The position numbers and the translations under genes are program-made. The notes under the pieces are model-generated. The model was not told where the DNA came from. It made no database searches and saw only the letters and a list, made by a program, of their open reading frames with translations. Shown piece by piece: positions 36,501-43,750 of a stretch of DNA of 64,000 nt (position 1 is its first letter; each line of letters opens with the position of its first letter). Source of the DNA: Streptomyces atratus (lineage in GTDB: Bacteria > Actinomycetota > Actinomycetes > Streptomycetales > Streptomycetaceae); assembly GCF_900119365.1 (NCBI RefSeq), contig NZ_FPJO01000028.1, positions 24,012-88,011 on the forward strand, written 5' to 3'.

Positions 36501-37465
36501 TGACGCTCGATCAGCCGGGCGCGCAGCCGGGCCTCGGCAATCTCGTTGATCAGGTGCACATGCCGGAGCAGGTCCTCCGCCCCGGCCGCGATGGTGCGCC
36601 ACTTCCCGTCCTCGCAGCGCGCCATGTGCGCAATGTTGACGTGAACGTGCAGGTGCGGGTCGCCCGGGGACGCGTCCACCGGTCGGGCGGAGCGGTGCAG
36701 CGTCGTCCAGCCGATCAGCCCGGAGGTGGCCACCCGCTCGGCGCGCTGCCCGTCACCGTGGTGACCGGCCAAGCCATAGGCCGTCCACTCCTCAAGAGCC
36801 CCGACCGCTTCGGTCACCGAGGCCATCCACTCGCCCTCGATCGCCGCAGCCAGTTCCTCGCCGGCGAGCGCGTACGCGGTGCTGATGGATTTCGGGAGGT
36901 CGAGAGAGAGGTCGACGCCGCGCAGTCCGACGTCGACGCGATGGTTGCGCCACCGGTTCGCCTCGGCGATCACATCGCCACCGTAGAGCTGCTCGACCGA
37001 CAGCCCGGCAGCCGCGGCCAGACGCCCGGCATCACCGACCGGCAGCAGGTGCGCCTCCCCGTCGCGGACGATCCCGCGCTCGGCACGTGCGAAGCGGCTC
37101 GCCAGCGCCTCGTTGCCGAGGTACTGCGCAGCAGTCATCCCGTCAGCGGCCGCGAGCTCGGTGATCGCGTCGACCACGACGCGCGCGGTCACCTTTCCGC
37201 GCGGGTCCAGCTCCCGCTTGCGCTTCACCAACCGCTCACCGGTACGCCAGTCCCGGCCGTCCATCAGCGCCCGCGCGGCATCCGGATCGACAGGCTCTCC
37301 CGCGACCAGACCCAGCTCCGTCAGCCCGCTCCCGATCCACCGCAGGTCACTCGCAGCCGCGAGCCGGTACTCGACCTCGGCATCCGACGACTGATCACAG
37401 CCACAGTCTTCTGCGAGCCGGTACTCGACCTGCTCGGGAGCCACGATCGGGGTCGCCCATCCCAC
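33563..37465 (-). CDS. MobF-type conjugative relaxase/helicase (TraA-like)
   Basis: About 1,300 residues. The TrwC-type relaxase domain has the metal-binding triad in DPHLHVHVNIAHMARCEDG (~271-275). A RecD-like helicase follows with Walker A GVAGAGKTTL (~584), VLVIDEAAMVDDRAL (~653) and a C-terminal HGYAMTIGSAQG motif. The last ~350 residues are charged coiled coil. GTG 37465 is preferred because GGGAAAGG precedes it. The frame is open to 37615 inside the adjacent palindrome, where it would encode LLSADNK. The protein should nick and unwind plasmid DNA for transfer. No canonical oriT could be proven. Confidence 0.85.
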   Translation of the reverse strand: MGWATPIVAPEQVEYRLAEDCGCDQSSDAEVEYRLAAASDLRWIGSGLTELGLVAGEPVDPDAARALMDGRDWRTGERLVKRKRELDPRGKVTARVVVDAITELAAADGMTAAQYLGNEALASRFARAERGIVRDGEAHLLPVGDAGRLAAAAGLSVEQLYGGDVIAEANRWRNHRVDVGLRGVDLSLDLPKSISTAYALAGEELAAAIEGEWMASVTEAVGALEEWTAYGLAGHHGDGQRAERVATSGLIGWTTLHRSARPVDASPGDPHLHVHVNIAHMARCEDGKWRTIAAGAEDLLRHVHLINEIAEARLRARLIERHGARFARSESTGAWELVGVDGDLRSAFSRRRQQVLDLVGRDAGRDRMRAAARRTAQAKDEAAAEAPRHNWRTRAAAVLGGEAAVDAMVAAALPGPDGPDGPAPSWPGGDWPLMPGPQEIASQIWDPGHGLTAGRKAVTHTHVMAAVTRTLPYLLSKDQLVALTDEVLSVDGHAVRLADSNRHHRTHRQRYTHSGVVAAEQTIIECATAGLGAGLAQLTPEAAELTIATVEVAQSTSGRAFRFSPQQRAVVMRLLTAGHGADAVIGVAGAGKTTLMSAARAGWEAAGLTVAGASTAAVAAANLAAEAGIESRTIAAWTREISGGRGLDGVGVLVIDEAAMVDDRALATLLRHAARTGTKIAGVGDPLQLRAVGIGGGFARIHRLVDGLQLTENRRQGDVVERAALQDWRDGGRTTALSAYAAHGHVHADDTATEALTSMLARWNEVRGRWAGDPHGQVADLLLLAARRADVAALNAGARAVLVASGELDAGRTYAVAGGGRVAFAAGDLVHIRRNDYRSRRDLSQPDVLNGFRGVVLEVDDERGVRVEWCRRRPGGGHVTQTAWMSRKDIAEGRLTHGYAMTIGSAQGLTSDLTIAYGLHADSRSLYPAMSRARLESHLFLPLDELEDDVTRIRFGEVRTDGERLDRAVAACGRLLEAERGDVMVTDELTTAGRSMPTIPPAAVTPWNEREWGHLATAQLEPGVQQANRDAAIATERARTYARQAEELAAVLGTGQAPARRTFAQISRHLDTADSDLARAVRAEEQADAVDLQLARLRESNRIEGDAERKIVARLALKRTVLTGRRRMREAADVMHARIEDRTRQITELDDRAAELRARARALRDSVRDRIHRSTGTDSDRPLSDRITECRAQLPALAVRLSRADADRHEELLRQAAEQRTIAALETRKACGLRVEAELRARFTPGQAVRETEQRSLAAREAAAARQAGQNLRRATREAGHRNRAASPQPQGRPGPGLGR

Positions 37466-37570
37466 TGGCCGGCCCCTTTCCCTGACGACTCGTCCACTCA
37501 GCGAACCATGATCATTTCTTGATGATACCTGAGGTACTTTCCATTTTGGGCGATGGAGCCTCTGGTCGCG

Positions 37571-37622
37571 GGGGGTCGTGGTCGGTTTGTTGTCCGCGGA
37601 CAACAAACCGACCACGACCCCC
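37571..37622. promoter_or_regulatory. 52-bp perfect palindrome with parS-like core
   Basis: The core GTTGTCCGCGGACAAC is at 37589-37604. The arms extend symmetrically as GGGGGTCGTGGTCGGTTT on the left and its complement on the right. It lies about 100 bp upstream of the relaxase start, so it could also regulate relaxase transcription. Confidence 0.7.
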
Positions 37623-37639
37623 GTCTGTCATGAGGATGC

Positions 37640-37680
37640 CAGTGGGTTCTGCCACTGAGTGTCAGTGGTTCTGCCATGAG
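37640..37680. repeat. Direct and inverted repeats upstream of the relaxase gene
   Basis: CAGTGGGTTCTGCCA and CAGTGGTTCTGCCA form direct repeats 23 bp apart. The first also forms an inverted repeat (CAGTGG/CCACTG). Short repeats upstream of a relaxase gene are a common feature of oriT, so this is the best candidate in the window; no nic motif was confirmed. Confidence 0.35.
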
Positions 37681-37685
37681 GTCTG

Positions 37686-38250
37686 TCAGTAGGCAGTGGC
37701 GTCGTCGGAGTCCGTGAGGCGAAGACTGTGGGAGAGGCTCGCGTTGTGCTGGCGGCGGCTCAGTTCCTCGCCCCAGCCGCGCGGCTTGTGGCGGGGCGGT
37801 TCGTAGCGGCGGTTCACAGGTGCTCCCACATCGGCGGCGAAGAGATGGCTGTCAAGGTGGCGGGCGTGCATCCAGTCGGCGCCGCGGTGGTCGGGGAGCA
37901 GGCCGATGGTGTCGCCGTCGCGGCAGACGCGCGGTGCATCCAGAACGGGTCGATGCCGAGCCGTCGGCAGGTGCGCTTGGTCATCGGGCGAAGGGCCCGC
38001 CCGATGGCGGGGAGCTCGGGCTGCGTCGTGTCGGTGAAGCAGGGGCCGCGGGTGCCGGAGCCTTCGGCCCGGCGGTGCGCGAGGTGGGCGGCGACGATCT
38101 CGGCGGCGCACGGGGGCAGCGGCACCTTGGGGGTGCTGTGTCCGTACGTGGGCGCTCGTCGCCGGGTTCGGTGCCGGGCCGGAGCGCCCAGTCGGCGCGG
38201 ATGAGCCGGGCCGACTCCTCGCTGCTGAGGTAGAGGTGGCGGCCGTGCTC
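37686..38250 (-). pseudogene. Decayed plasmid protein, possible recombinase relative
   Basis: Three frames in turn read HGRHLYLSSEESARLIRADW, then PLPPCAAEIVAAHLAHRRAE and RLGIDPFWMH, then RDGDTIGLLPDHRGADWMHA. They give a coherent protein interrupted by at least two one-base shifts. The PLPP and CRRLGIDPFW parts resemble segments of integrase-like plasmid proteins, but no complete catalytic set is visible. No start can be assigned. Confidence 0.4.
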
Positions 38251-38306
38251 ATCGAGATTGCGGCACAGCAGGTGGGCGGAGCGGTCGGGGCTGGCGTTGA
38301 AGTGTC

Positions 38307-38483
38307 GTCAACGAGCAGCTGCTGCGCGCCACCCGCGACATGCTGCCCAACCCCGACAACAGCATCGAGACGATCGCTGGGCTCCTCGGCGTCTCGGTCG
38401 GCACCCTCTACAACCACATCCCCGAACTCAAGGAACTGCGGACTTCCCGCATCCCCGCCCAGCTCGAAAGGAACGCCCGGTGA
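38307..38483 (+). pseudogene. C-terminal HTH of a serine recombinase
   Basis: 59 codons read NEQLLRATRDMLPNPDNSIE, TIAGLLGVSVGTLYNHIPEL and RTSRIPAQLERNAR. This is the DNA-binding end of a Pin/Hin-type resolvase. The catalytic domain is missing. The stop overlaps a GTG beginning the next small frame. Confidence 0.65.
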
Positions 38484-38644
38484 TCCCGCAGCCGCACCGG
38501 ATGAAAGGAGGGGCGCCGTCCTGGAAGCCCACCTCGGCGAGGTCGGTCCGTTCGGCCCGTACGGCGCGGACACCGGCGACGATTGCCGACAAGCACAACA
38601 ACCTGGTGCACGCCGAGCCGCGAGAAGAAGGGACGGACCGATGA
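38480..38644 (+). CDS. Small hypothetical protein
   Basis: 54 residues from GTG 38480, overlapping the previous stop (GTGA); its own stop overlaps the ATG at 38641 (ATGA). The chained overlaps favour real translation. It is basic, with an ARTARTPATIADKHNN stretch and no known domain. Confidence 0.35.
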   Translation: MIPQPHRMKGGAPSWKPTSARSVRSARTARTPATIADKHNNLVHAEPREEGTDR

Positions 38645-38862
38645 CCACGCTGTGGTGGATGGTGCTGTCCGCGCTCTGGAATCCCGACGCCCCGGCCGTT
38701 CCGGCATGCACCCTACCGCTGGCAGTACAACCCTGACGAGCATCCCGCCGCCTGCTCGCCTACTTCCTCCAGTCCTGCCTGCCGACGGACGGCACACCCC
38801 TGCCCCAGCCCGCGCCACTCCGCCTTGACGACCTCTACAAGCCACCGCATCCAACGGGGTGA
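38641..38862 (+). pseudogene. Small hypothetical gene with frameshifts
   Basis: It begins MTTLWWMVLSALWNPDAPAV. The neighbouring frame then reads YRWQYNPDEHPAA, and a third reads LAYFLQSCLPTDGTPLPQPA, PLRLDDLYKPPHPTG and a stop. Read together these form one plausible ~75-residue protein with two single-base shifts. Function unknown. Confidence 0.4.
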
Positions 38863-38924
38863 CCGCCGGCATCCGCCCGGGGCACGCGCCCCCGACGTGG
38901 ATGTTTCTCAGACCCCACCACCGC

Positions 38925-39022
38925 ACTGCCGTCATTTCTGCTCGACATTTCGGAGCCTCGTGATCGCCAACCGCCTCCGAAGACCGTCGACAAACGCTGT
39001 TCCTGGAAATCAACGAAGCCAT
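38925..39022 (-). repeat. Dispersed repeat (inverted mate at 29742-29842)
   Basis: The complement reads ATGGCTTCGTTGATTTCC followed by AGGAACAGCGTTTGTCGAC, matching 29742 onward. It ends 40 bp before a parS-like palindrome. Confidence 0.55.
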
Positions 39023-39061
39023 CAGGTGGCAGGACGACTGACGTTCTCATGGCAGACGACA

Positions 39062-39093
39062 GTCGGTTTGTTGTCCGCGGACAACAAACCGAC
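39062..39093. promoter_or_regulatory. 32-bp palindrome with parS-like core, next to CRISPR array 1
   Basis: The core GTTGTCCGCGGACAAC is at 39070-39085, flanked symmetrically by GTCGGTTT and AAACCGAC. The trailer end of the first CRISPR array begins 31 bp away. Confidence 0.7.
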
Positions 39094-39123
39094 CACAACA
39101 GGCTCGTTCCGAATGGAGGCTGG

Positions 39124-40188
39124 TGAACATCCCCGCGGGTGCTGGATTCAGACCTGCACCGTCCGGATGATCCTGACCGCCCCGGGACCATCCCCGCGGG
39201 CGCGGGGAGCAGTGCCCTTGTACGACTTGTTGTCGGCGCGGGCGGGGACCATCCCCGCGGGCGCGGGGAGCAGAACGTCCGCACCTGGTGGAGGAGCAAG
39301 AGGGAGGGACCATCCCCACGGGCGCGGGGAGCAGAACTCCCTCTTCGACTTCCACCACGTGCGGACGGGACCATCCCCGCGGGCGCGGGGAGCAGTCGTC
39401 TGGACGTGCCACGTCGGAGGGCCGTACGGGACCATCCCCGCGGGCGCGGGGAGCAGCGGACTCGAACACCTTCGAGGCCGGGCTTCGTGGGACCATCCCC
39501 GCGGGCGCGGGGAGCAGTCGCTGAGGAGGGTGGCGGCGGCCAGGTTGTCGGGACCATCCCCGCGGGCGCGGGGAGCAGGGAAGGCGCCGGCCGTCGCCAT
39601 GCCTACCGCCGGGACCATCCCCGCGGGCGCGGGGAGCAGGATCAACGGGCGCTGCAGTCACATTTAAGGGAGGGACCATCCCCGCGGGCGCGGGGAGCAG
39701 GGCGGGTCCGCCGTCGTCGACCTCTTCGTCTCGGGACCATCCCCGCGGGCGCGGGGAGCAGCGGACACGCCGAAGATCCAGAGTCGCGATGGGGGGACCA
39801 TCCCCGCGGGCGCGGGGAGCAGCGGACACGCCGAAGATCCAGAGTCGCGATGGGGGGACCATCCCCGCGGGCGCGGGGAGCAGTCGTCGGCGGCCTTGAA
39901 CAGCGGCTTCGTCACGGGACCATCCCCGCGGGCGCGGGGAGCAGAAGCCGACGGTGCTGGAGGCCACGCACTTACCGGGACCATCCCCGCGGGCGCGGGG
40001 AGCAGCTGATGGCCACGTGCGTTCCGGCGTGGTTGATGGGACCATCCCCGCGGGCGCGGGGAGCAGGCGATCCAACAGCGCACCGCGCAGGTGTCGACGG
40101 GACCATCCCCGCGGGCGCGGGGAGCAGAAGGTGATCAGGTTCTTGTAGGTGTCGTCCTTGGGACCATCCCCGCGGGCGCGGGGAGCAG
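39124..40188 (-). CRISPR. CRISPR array 1, type I-E-like, 18 repeats
   Basis: Repeats of 28 bp recur every 61 bp from 39185 to 40161, with a degenerate copy at 39124. The unit runs GGACCATCCCCGCGGGCG then CGGGGAGCAG as read here and contains the stem CCCCGCGGGCGCGGGG typical of I-E repeats. Spacers are 33 bp when the variable base beside the repeat is included. Degeneracy at the left and a conserved flank at the right place the leader at the right, so transcription runs leftward. Two adjacent spacers (39762 and 39823) are identical. No cas genes occur in the window. Confidence 0.95.
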
Positions 40189-40400
40189 ACTCCCTGACCT
40201 GCCGTTCTTCCCTCAGCTGGAACGCTTTTGAACCAGTTTCAAAGAATCCGACATCAAGCCCAAAACTGACCTTTCACGCCAGAGTGCCACCACTGCCGGG
40301 AGCACACAGCCCTCGGCACCACCGCCCAAGGGTAGCCACGAGTCACAGCCCTCTTGAATGCGTTCCCTTGGCACCACGTCAGTTCTGCCCTCTCGCACAC
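40189..40400 (-). promoter_or_regulatory. Leader of CRISPR array 1
   Basis: The ~160 bp next to the last repeat closely match the flank of array 2 (45674-45835). Shared stretches include CTGACCTGC, GTTCTTCCCTCAGCTG, ATCCGACATCAAGC and CCAAGGGTAG. It is AT-richer than its surroundings, as CRISPR leaders are. From 40400 to 40730 I see no gene; a third-copy-like flank is absent. Confidence 0.7.
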
Positions 40401-40730
40401 CCCACCGACACAAAGCCAGATCTCGCACGCCCACAAACATCAGAACGCCCCGCACCGCCTCAACACTGCCCAATCCGGCAGTGCGACTTCCGCCAACCGC
40501 CCCTACTTCGGCGAAGCAACGTTCGCGGGCCGCACCGACCTCCACGGTGCGATTCCACCAACCACGCCGACTTCAGCCGCGTGGCCGTCCAGCGAAAGCA
40601 TTCCCGGCATCACCTCCGCGGGCCCGGAAAACAGGCCCGCTCTTGGCTGGCCGACGCGATGCAGCCACGAGCGGGAGATCGGTGCCGCCGCTCGTGCGGG
40701 TACAGCGTCGGCCGTTGGAGCGTTCGGCAG

Positions 40731-41912
40731 TCAGACGGGGATGTCCCAACGGGTCCCGTCGGGGATGTGCCAGACGTACGCGGTCCCGTCTGCCTCACGG
40801 GCGTAGCCGAACCTGTCGTGCGAGGGGCGGCCAGAGTCGTTCCACCAGCGCCATGCATCCTCGACCCGGGTCCAGAGGCCGGGGTCGCCGCCGTAGGTGA
40901 CCGTACTCACGGCGTCGCCGGCGAGAGGCAACCGGGCCCACGACCCGTCAGTTCCCTGGATCTGGAGAGCCATGGCACCGGATTCGTCGACGTGGTACAC
41001 GATCTCTGCTCGGGGCAGGTACAGGGCGAGGAGCAGGCGGAAGGGGTAGTGGCTGCGCACGTCTGCGGCGGTGACGGGCGACGGCCACGTGCCCATCTCG
41101 GCAGCGCGCTCGGGCCGTTGCGGCACTGCGTACGTGCGGGCCTCGCTGCGGGCTGCCATGAATCGGCCGGCGGTCGCGGTGAAGTGGCCGAGGGCGCGGC
41201 CCTGCTCGTCGACCTCCAGGCGGACGAGCCCTCCCTCGATACCGAGGGCGACGTCGGCGACCAGGATGGTTCCGGGCCTGCTCTGCTCGATCCAGGCGGC
41301 CGGGACGGCCGGGACAGCACAGGTCGCGATGATCCGGTCGAACCTGTCCCCTGCGGGGTAGCCCCGGGTTCCGTCGCCGGGGACGAGCTGCGGCGTGAAA
41401 CCCGCGGACGACAGATGGTCCTGCGCGGTGCGGACGAGGTCGGGATCGATGTCGACGGAGTGCACGAGGTGTTCGCCGAGGCGTGCGCTGAGCAGCGCGG
41501 CGTTGTAGCCGGTGCCGGTGCCGATCTCGAGGACGCGGTCGCCGTCCTGGACGGCCAGGTCCTCGAGCATTCCGGCCATGAGGCTGGGCAGGGTGCTGGA
41601 CGAGGTGGGGATGCCGGTCCATGCGGTGCCGTCTACCTGTTCGGCGGTGTCCGGATCGAGGGCGGTCACGAGCGTCTGATCGCGGTAGACGGCGGACAGG
41701 TCGTCGGCTGTGGTCACGCCGTGGTGCTCGCGCCATACGGCGATGCCCCGGTCGTTCGTCTCCTGCCTGAACCAGCGGGGCACGAACAGATGCCGGGGCA
41801 CACTTGAGAACGCCTGGGACCACACAGGGGTCCGGATCGCCCCGGACCGGGTCAGTCCGTCAGCGAGGCCGGCCATGTAGGGGCGTGCTTGGGTGATGGT
41901 CGGAGCGTTCAT
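40731..41912 (-). CDS. PIMT-type methyltransferase of an ATP-grasp peptide system
   Basis: 393 residues from ATG 41912, overlapping the ATP-grasp stop (ATGA). The core has a protein L-isoaspartate O-methyltransferase fold: SSSTLPSLMAGMLEDL, then VLEIGTGTGYNAALLSARLG for SAM binding, and DRIIATCAVPAVPAAW. The ~150-residue C-terminal extension is typical of the methyltransferases (TIGR04188) found with ATP-grasp maturases. In fuscimiditide-type graspetides the homologous enzyme methylates an Asp side chain, which then forms an aspartimide. The same role is expected here. Confidence 0.85.
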   Translation of the reverse strand: MNAPTITQARPYMAGLADGLTRSGAIRTPVWSQAFSSVPRHLFVPRWFRQETNDRGIAVWREHHGVTTADDLSAVYRDQTLVTALDPDTAEQVDGTAWTGIPTSSSTLPSLMAGMLEDLAVQDGDRVLEIGTGTGYNAALLSARLGEHLVHSVDIDPDLVRTAQDHLSSAGFTPQLVPGDGTRGYPAGDRFDRIIATCAVPAVPAAWIEQSRPGTILVADVALGIEGGLVRLEVDEQGRALGHFTATAGRFMAARSEARTYAVPQRPERAAEMGTWPSPVTAADVRSHYPFRLLLALYLPRAEIVYHVDESGAMALQIQGTDGSWARLPLAGDAVSTVTYGGDPGLWTRVEDAWRWWNDSGRPSHDRFGYAREADGTAYVWHIPDGTRWDIPV

Positions 41913-42874
41913 GCGGGGACTCCCAGCAGTTCGTCGGCGATGGCCTTCGCGATGTCCAGGCCGGTGGCGTGCTCGATCCAGTCCCACTGGCCGCACGGGT
42001 TCGCCTCCAGGAACGTCCACTCGCCGTCCGGCCCGACGACGAAGTCCATCGCGGCGAACCGCAGACCGAGGGCCGACATGTAGCGGCGTACGCCTTCGGC
42101 GACGTCGTCGGGCGTGGTGGTGGTGCGGTAGGTGAGCGAGGCGTAGTCGCTGCGCCAGTCGGTGTGTGCAGCGGCGCTGCCGGCGTGGACCTCGGCGGCG
42201 AACAGGCGGTCTCCTGCGACGGTGAGGCGTACCTCGTGTGCCTTGTCCACCCATGCTTGGAAGAGGTGGGCGGTGGTGTCGATGCCGCGCAGGTCGTCGA
42301 GGTCGGCCTCGGTGACGCGGTGGGTGTACACGGCCTTGAGCTGGTCGCCCTCGACGAATACGGGGGTGGCGACCGGCTTGCAGATGACGGAGCCGCCGAC
42401 GTCGCCGACGAACGCCCGGACGGCGTCCGGGGTGTTGGTGATGAGCGTCGGCGGGATGGTCAGGCCGGCCTGCCGTGCGGTGGCGAGTTGGAGCGGCTTG
42501 TACTCGGCGCGGGACATGGCGGCCGGATGGTTGACCCATCGGCAGTCGAGCGCGGTGATGATGCCGCCGAGACCGGCGCGGGCCTGGGCGGCGGCAAACC
42601 GGCGTTCGGGCTCCGACATGGCAGTGGGAAGGGCGAAGGGGTTCGGGGCGCGGTAGTAGACGGCGGAGATGTCGGCGAGGTCGACGGCGCGGTGGGCGGT
42701 GGTGAGTCCGCCGGCCCACCCTTGCCGGGCGTCGATGCGCCCGGCAAGGGTGAGTTCCTGCGGGAACTCGGCGGTGTCCATGCGGAACACCTCCGCGCCG
42801 CCGTCCGTGAGCGCCTTGACGACGCGGTCGGTCGGCCAGTCGTCGCGTGCTGCGATCACGAGAACGGTGGGCAT
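41909..42874 (-). CDS. tgmB: ATP-grasp ribosomal peptide maturase
   Basis: 321 residues, beginning MPTVLVIAARDDWPTDRVVK. It has the ATP-grasp fold of graspetide ligases (TIGR04187): an N-terminal domain with AVYYRAPNPFALP, the nucleotide-binding SVICKPVATPVF, and the metal-binding end FAAMDFVVGPDGEWTFLEAN followed by PCGQWDW. These enzymes join acidic side chains to Thr/Ser or Lys in a precursor, making ester or amide macrocycles. It starts 3 bp after the precursor stop. Confidence 0.9.
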   Translation of the reverse strand: MPTVLVIAARDDWPTDRVVKALTDGGAEVFRMDTAEFPQELTLAGRIDARQGWAGGLTTAHRAVDLADISAVYYRAPNPFALPTAMSEPERRFAAAQARAGLGGIITALDCRWVNHPAAMSRAEYKPLQLATARQAGLTIPPTLITNTPDAVRAFVGDVGGSVICKPVATPVFVEGDQLKAVYTHRVTEADLDDLRGIDTTAHLFQAWVDKAHEVRLTVAGDRLFAAEVHAGSAAAHTDWRSDYASLTYRTTTTPDDVAEGVRRYMSALGLRFAAMDFVVGPDGEWTFLEANPCGQWDWIEHATGLDIAKAIADELLGVPA

Positions 42875-42877
42875 GGG

Positions 42878-43177
42878 TCAGTCCTTCGGGCCCTCGTCGA
42901 GCGGCGGCGGGTTGTCGACGGACCCGTCCGGGATGGTGGGTGTGTGGGTCTGCATGAAGGGGAGCGGCCCGTCGTAGAGGCCGACGGACATCTGTAACTC
43001 GTTGTCGTAGACGGCCTGCGGTTTCACGATGGCCCGGGTGGCATCGGGGGTCCGGGCGAACCGGAGGACCCATGGGCGGGTGGGCGCGCTGCTCGGCGGC
43101 TCGTCGCCGCGCACGGTGCGCGTTCCTTCGGGCGCGAGCGGGAAGACTTCCCGCGGGTCCGCAATGGCGGTGATCAT
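42878..43177 (-). CDS. tgmA: Graspetide (ATP-grasp RiPP) precursor peptide
   Basis: 99 residues from ATG 43177. The leader contains APTRPWVLRFARTPD, the conserved recognition region of putative ATP-grasp-targeted peptides (TIGR04186). The C-terminal core has THTPTIPDGSVDN and PPPLDEGPKD. It offers three threonines as acceptors and several Asp/Glu as donors. The DG dipeptide is the expected site for PIMT-driven aspartimide formation. The start overlaps the preceding small gene by 4 bp. Confidence 0.85.
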   Translation of the reverse strand: MITAIADPREVFPLAPEGTRTVRGDEPPSSAPTRPWVLRFARTPDATRAIVKPQAVYDNELQMSVGLYDGPLPFMQTHTPTIPDGSVDNPPPLDEGPKD

Positions 43178-43362
43178 GTGCCGTTCCTCCTGTAGCGGGT
43201 TGGTCCTGCAATGTGGCGGGGTGTGCCCTGGCCGCACCGGGCGCACTCGCAGGATGGGTACGCGGATGTCCGGGGCAGATCCTTGAGCGGGACAACCTCG
43301 GACTTCGGACGGACAACGCGTGTCCGTCCGTGCCGGTCTACCTCGTACACCTTGATCGTCAT
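43174..43362 (-). CDS. Small protein with CxCxxC motif upstream of the graspetide precursor
   Basis: 62 residues from ATG 43362: MTIKVYEVDRHGRTRVVRP, then YPSCECARCGQG near the C terminus. It is a clear paralogue of the protein at 60539-60685, which begins MTIKVYEVDRYGRTRV. It overlaps its neighbours on both sides (ATGA), so it belongs to the operon. The cysteine cluster suggests metal binding. The role in graspetide production is unknown. Confidence 0.7.
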   Translation of the reverse strand: MTIKVYEVDRHGRTRVVRPKSEVVPLKDLPRTSAYPSCECARCGQGTPRHIAGPTRYRRNGT

Positions 43363-43568
43363 CCCCATTTGGACGATCCCCGATCGTCCCAGCAGCGACG
43401 GCAGCACCGAGGGAACCAATTGGCAGCCGTACCGTGCGCGTCAATGGGACGCGGCCCAAGGTCGTGCGCCATTCCGATGGCCAGCGTGACCGCGCACCAG
43501 ACGCAATACGCGCCGCGCTGCTGCCCGTCGGACAGAGACTGAACGGGAGGCAAGTCGATGGTGGTCAT
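43359..43568 (-). CDS. Small cysteine-containing protein, first gene of the graspetide operon
   Basis: 69 residues from ATG 43568: MTTIDLPPVQSLSDGQQRGA, then YCVWCAVTLAIGMAHDLGPR and WFPRCCRRCWDD. Two CxxC-like pairs could form a zinc ribbon. The longer frame to 43652 has a less convincing start. Its stop overlaps the next ATG. Similar small zinc-ribbon proteins accompany XRE/TPR regulators in streptomycetes. Confidence 0.65.
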   Translation of the reverse strand: MTTIDLPPVQSLSDGQQRGAYCVWCAVTLAIGMAHDLGPRPIDAHGTAANWFPRCCRRCWDDRGSSKWG

Positions 43569-43707
43569 GGGCACCCCTGGCTGTGGAGTGGAGTGGAGTG
43601 AATTGCGTGCCGGCCAATCCTGACGAGGCCGACGCCGCGGCATGGGGGTCACGCTATGAGAGCGCGCGATCGCACCCCAGGGGCAGAGTTCACCAACCGA
43701 CAGCGGG

Positions 43708-43750
43708 CCTGCTCTGTAGGTAGGACGTTGCGTCCTACCTACAGAGCAGG
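43708..43750. terminator. Hairpin with perfect 20-bp stem between regulator and graspetide operon
   Basis: CCTGCTCTGTAGGTAGGACG and its exact complement flank a TTG loop. The right arm includes the stop codon of the XRE gene (43739-43741). It lies after the regulator and about 140 bp before the operon start, so it can terminate read-through, or act as an operator. There is no T-run. Confidence 0.6.

Noticed and set aside
33839..37522. A 1,227-codon plus-strand frame opposite the relaxase gene
   Set aside because: It is an antisense shadow caused by high GC at third positions; it has no domains, whereas the minus strand has clear relaxase and helicase motifs.
39139..40134. Long open frames through the CRISPR arrays with repeated GTIPAGAGS or PRARGDGP peptides (also at 45.1-45.7, 55.8-57.0 and 61.2-63.6 kb)
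   Set aside because: These are direct translations of the 61-bp repeat-spacer period. They have no RBS and switch between frames with the repeats.
40731..43316. A single 861-residue protein covering the graspetide genes
   Set aside because: The frame is open through antisense or out-of-frame codons upstream of 41912; the ATP-grasp and precursor genes are in other frames with clear starts.
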